Under the pieces are notes generated by a model. That model saw nothing but the letters and a program-made list of their open reading frames with translations, was not told where the DNA came from and made no database searches. Below, in pieces: positions 62,938-64,000 of a DNA stretch of 64,000 nt (positions within the stretch are counted from its first letter, which is position 1; each line of letters starts with the position of its first letter). The stretch is from Prevotella sp. 10(H). GTDB lineage: Bacteria; Bacteroidota; Bacteroidia; Bacteroidales; Dysgonomonadaceae. The translations under genes were made by a program, and so were the position numbers. The DNA is taken from the NCBI RefSeq assembly GCF_000711235.1, contig NZ_JOMI01000007.1:434001-498000 (forward strand), read 5' to 3'.

Positions 62938-64000
62938 ATGAAACAAATAATAGTATTTTTATGTACTTGTTTATTTGTGCAAATGCCCATTATAGCACAA
63001 GAAACAGTACAGGTAGTCCCATTTCCTAAGTATGTGAATATAGAGGAATCAAATTCATTCATTTTACAGAATAATTTTAGTGTTTCTGCAGAGAAAACAC
63101 TTAAGCCATTGTGTGATTTATTTATCGATAATGCAAAAACTTTATATCAGGTAGAGGGGACTGTTCAACAGAAAAAAGCTTCTGTTCAGTTCAAAATCGA
63201 TAACCGATTGGCTGAGGAAGAATATACAATAGAAATCTTACCGGAAAAAGTAACTGTTGCAGGCAGAGATTATCACAGTGTGAATATGGGCGTCACCACT
63301 TTATTGCAACTGATAACAAAGCAAAATTATAAATGTATAATTCCGTGTGGCGCGATAAAAGATCAGCCGGAAGTTGGCTACCGTTGTTTTATGCTCGATG
63401 TAGCACGTCAACCGGTTGAGCTGGAAACTATAAAGCAATGTGTAGAGTTGTGCCGATGGTATAAAATCCGTTATATGCAAATTCATTTGACTGATGATCA
63501 GTTATTCACTTTTCCGTCAAAAGCATATCCGCAATTAGCAGATAAGGGAATCGCTTATACGACGGAGGAATTGAAAAACTTGGTTACTTTTGCCAAAGAC
63601 AGGGGGGTGATTATTATTCCTGAATTTGATTTGCCGGGACACTCCACACTTATGCGGAAAAGAATGCCCGAGTTGTTTGGTGATGAAAAAATGTATATTA
63701 TCGATATCACTAAAGAAGAAGCCTGTGTCGCTGTAGAAACCATAATAAAGGAGATGATGGACGTCTTCTATACTTCTCCTTATTTCCATATCGGAGGCGA
63801 TGAGGCTTGGTTAGGCGAATTTGAAAAAAGAGAACACGTACAGGCATATGTCAAAGAAAAAGGATATGACGATGCACATGATATTTATTGGGAATTCATT
63901 GTACGCTTACACAACTTTGTGAAAAAGAATGGAAAACAAACCATTGTATGGGAAAGTTTCCCGGGTAGTGGAAGCGCCAAAGTTGACATACCTAAGGATA
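62938..64000 (+). CDS. GH20 beta-N-acetylhexosaminidase, partial (cut by window end)
   Basis: The first 354 residues of a secreted exo-beta-hexosaminidase; the gene runs off the window. A signal peptide (about 1-21, ending IIAQ) precedes an N-terminal alpha/beta domain (VVPFPKYVNIEES, VNMGVTTLLQLI) and the TIM barrel, which starts near RCFMLDVARQPVELE around 149. The catalytic motif HIGGDEAW is at 284-291; Asp288-Glu289 are the acid/base pair that works with the substrate acetamido group. Other barrel marks are YMQIHLTDDQLFTFPS and IIPEFDLPGHS (with the conserved PGH). It should release terminal GlcNAc or GalNAc from glycans taken up by PUL 3. Confidence 0.95.
   Translation, partial: MKQIIVFLCTCLFVQMPIIAQETVQVVPFPKYVNIEESNSFILQNNFSVSAEKTLKPLCDLFIDNAKTLYQVEGTVQQKKASVQFKIDNRLAEEEYTIEILPEKVTVAGRDYHSVNMGVTTLLQLITKQNYKCIIPCGAIKDQPEVGYRCFMLDVARQPVELETIKQCVELCRWYKIRYMQIHLTDDQLFTFPSKAYPQLADKGIAYTTEELKNLVTFAKDRGVIIIPEFDLPGHSTLMRKRMPELFGDEKMYIIDITKEEACVAVETIIKEMMDVFYTSPYFHIGGDEAWLGEFEKREHVQAYVKEKGYDDAHDIYWEFIVRLHNFVKKNGKQTIVWESFPGSGSAKVDIPKD

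Overview
The window is chromosomal DNA of a low-G+C member of the Bacteroidota, most like Bacteroidales and in particular Dysgonomonas or a close relative. The evidence is three SusC/SusD pairs, FecR anti-sigma factors with an ECF sigma factor, a Bacteroidales-type ATP synthase operon that starts with atpD-atpC, two membrane proteins of the LIC_10190 type, surface proteins that begin QVTIGSG, and many promoters with the Bacteroidota -7 element TAnnTTTG. The genus is an inference. I saw no tRNA, rRNA, IS element, prophage or CRISPR array.

Layout. 0-9 kb: ecotin; a LytTR regulator with a LiaF-like membrane protein; a large membrane protein; serS; two SPOR-domain proteins; a PhnP-like hydrolase. 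8.5-11.5 kb: a minus-strand pyrB-pyrI-flavin reductase-vanW operon whose leader looks like a translation-coupled attenuator. 11.5-24.3 kb: a polysaccharide utilisation locus (PUL 1) with sigma factor, FecR, STN-type SusC, SusD, a fasciclin protein and two further surface lipoproteins, divergent from a GH92 alpha-mannosidase. 24.3-25.0 kb: a non-coding stretch with a 64-bp AG dinucleotide repeat between two terminators. 25.0-30.3 kb: a second SusC/SusD pair without STN domain or regulator (PUL 2). 30.4-37.6 kb: the complete F-type ATP synthase operon. 38-41 kb: a paralogue of the membrane protein at 2.7 kb, and a saccharopine dehydrogenase-family enzyme. 41-48.4 kb: a helix-turn-helix regulator, a QVTIGSG secreted protein and two alpha-rhamnosidase-like glycosidases. 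48.5-51.6 kb: the anaerobic ribonucleotide reductase operon nrdD-nrdG plus a small gene, behind a cobalamin riboswitch. 51.7-56.2 kb: a membrane-bound AraC-type regulator, a large QVTIGSG protein, a YciE-like ferritin-fold protein and a 44-residue Lys/Ser/Thr-rich protein. 56.4-64 kb: PUL 3 with FecR, STN-type SusC, SusD-like lipoprotein and a GH20 beta-hexosaminidase cut by the window end.

How it fits together. The exo-acting glycosidases (GH92 mannosidase, GH20 hexosaminidase, GH78-like rhamnosidases) and three SusCD importers fit an organism that scavenges N-glycan-type and rhamnose-containing glycans. PULs 1 and 3 carry the STN/FecR cell-surface signalling modules, but only PUL 1 has its sigma factor in view.

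The most interesting signals are regulatory: the pyrBI leader with a 26-codon ORF ending 8 nt before a terminator, the AG microsatellite inside a promoter-to-terminator unit upstream of SusC2, and two direct repeats with exact 21-bp period upstream of the LytTR operon and the rhamnosidase operon. Others are the B12 riboswitch on a B12-independent ribonucleotide reductase with a repeated GAAAAgTTTTC element upstream, and the small basic gene beside yciE. All functional statements come from reading the sequence; no database search was run.
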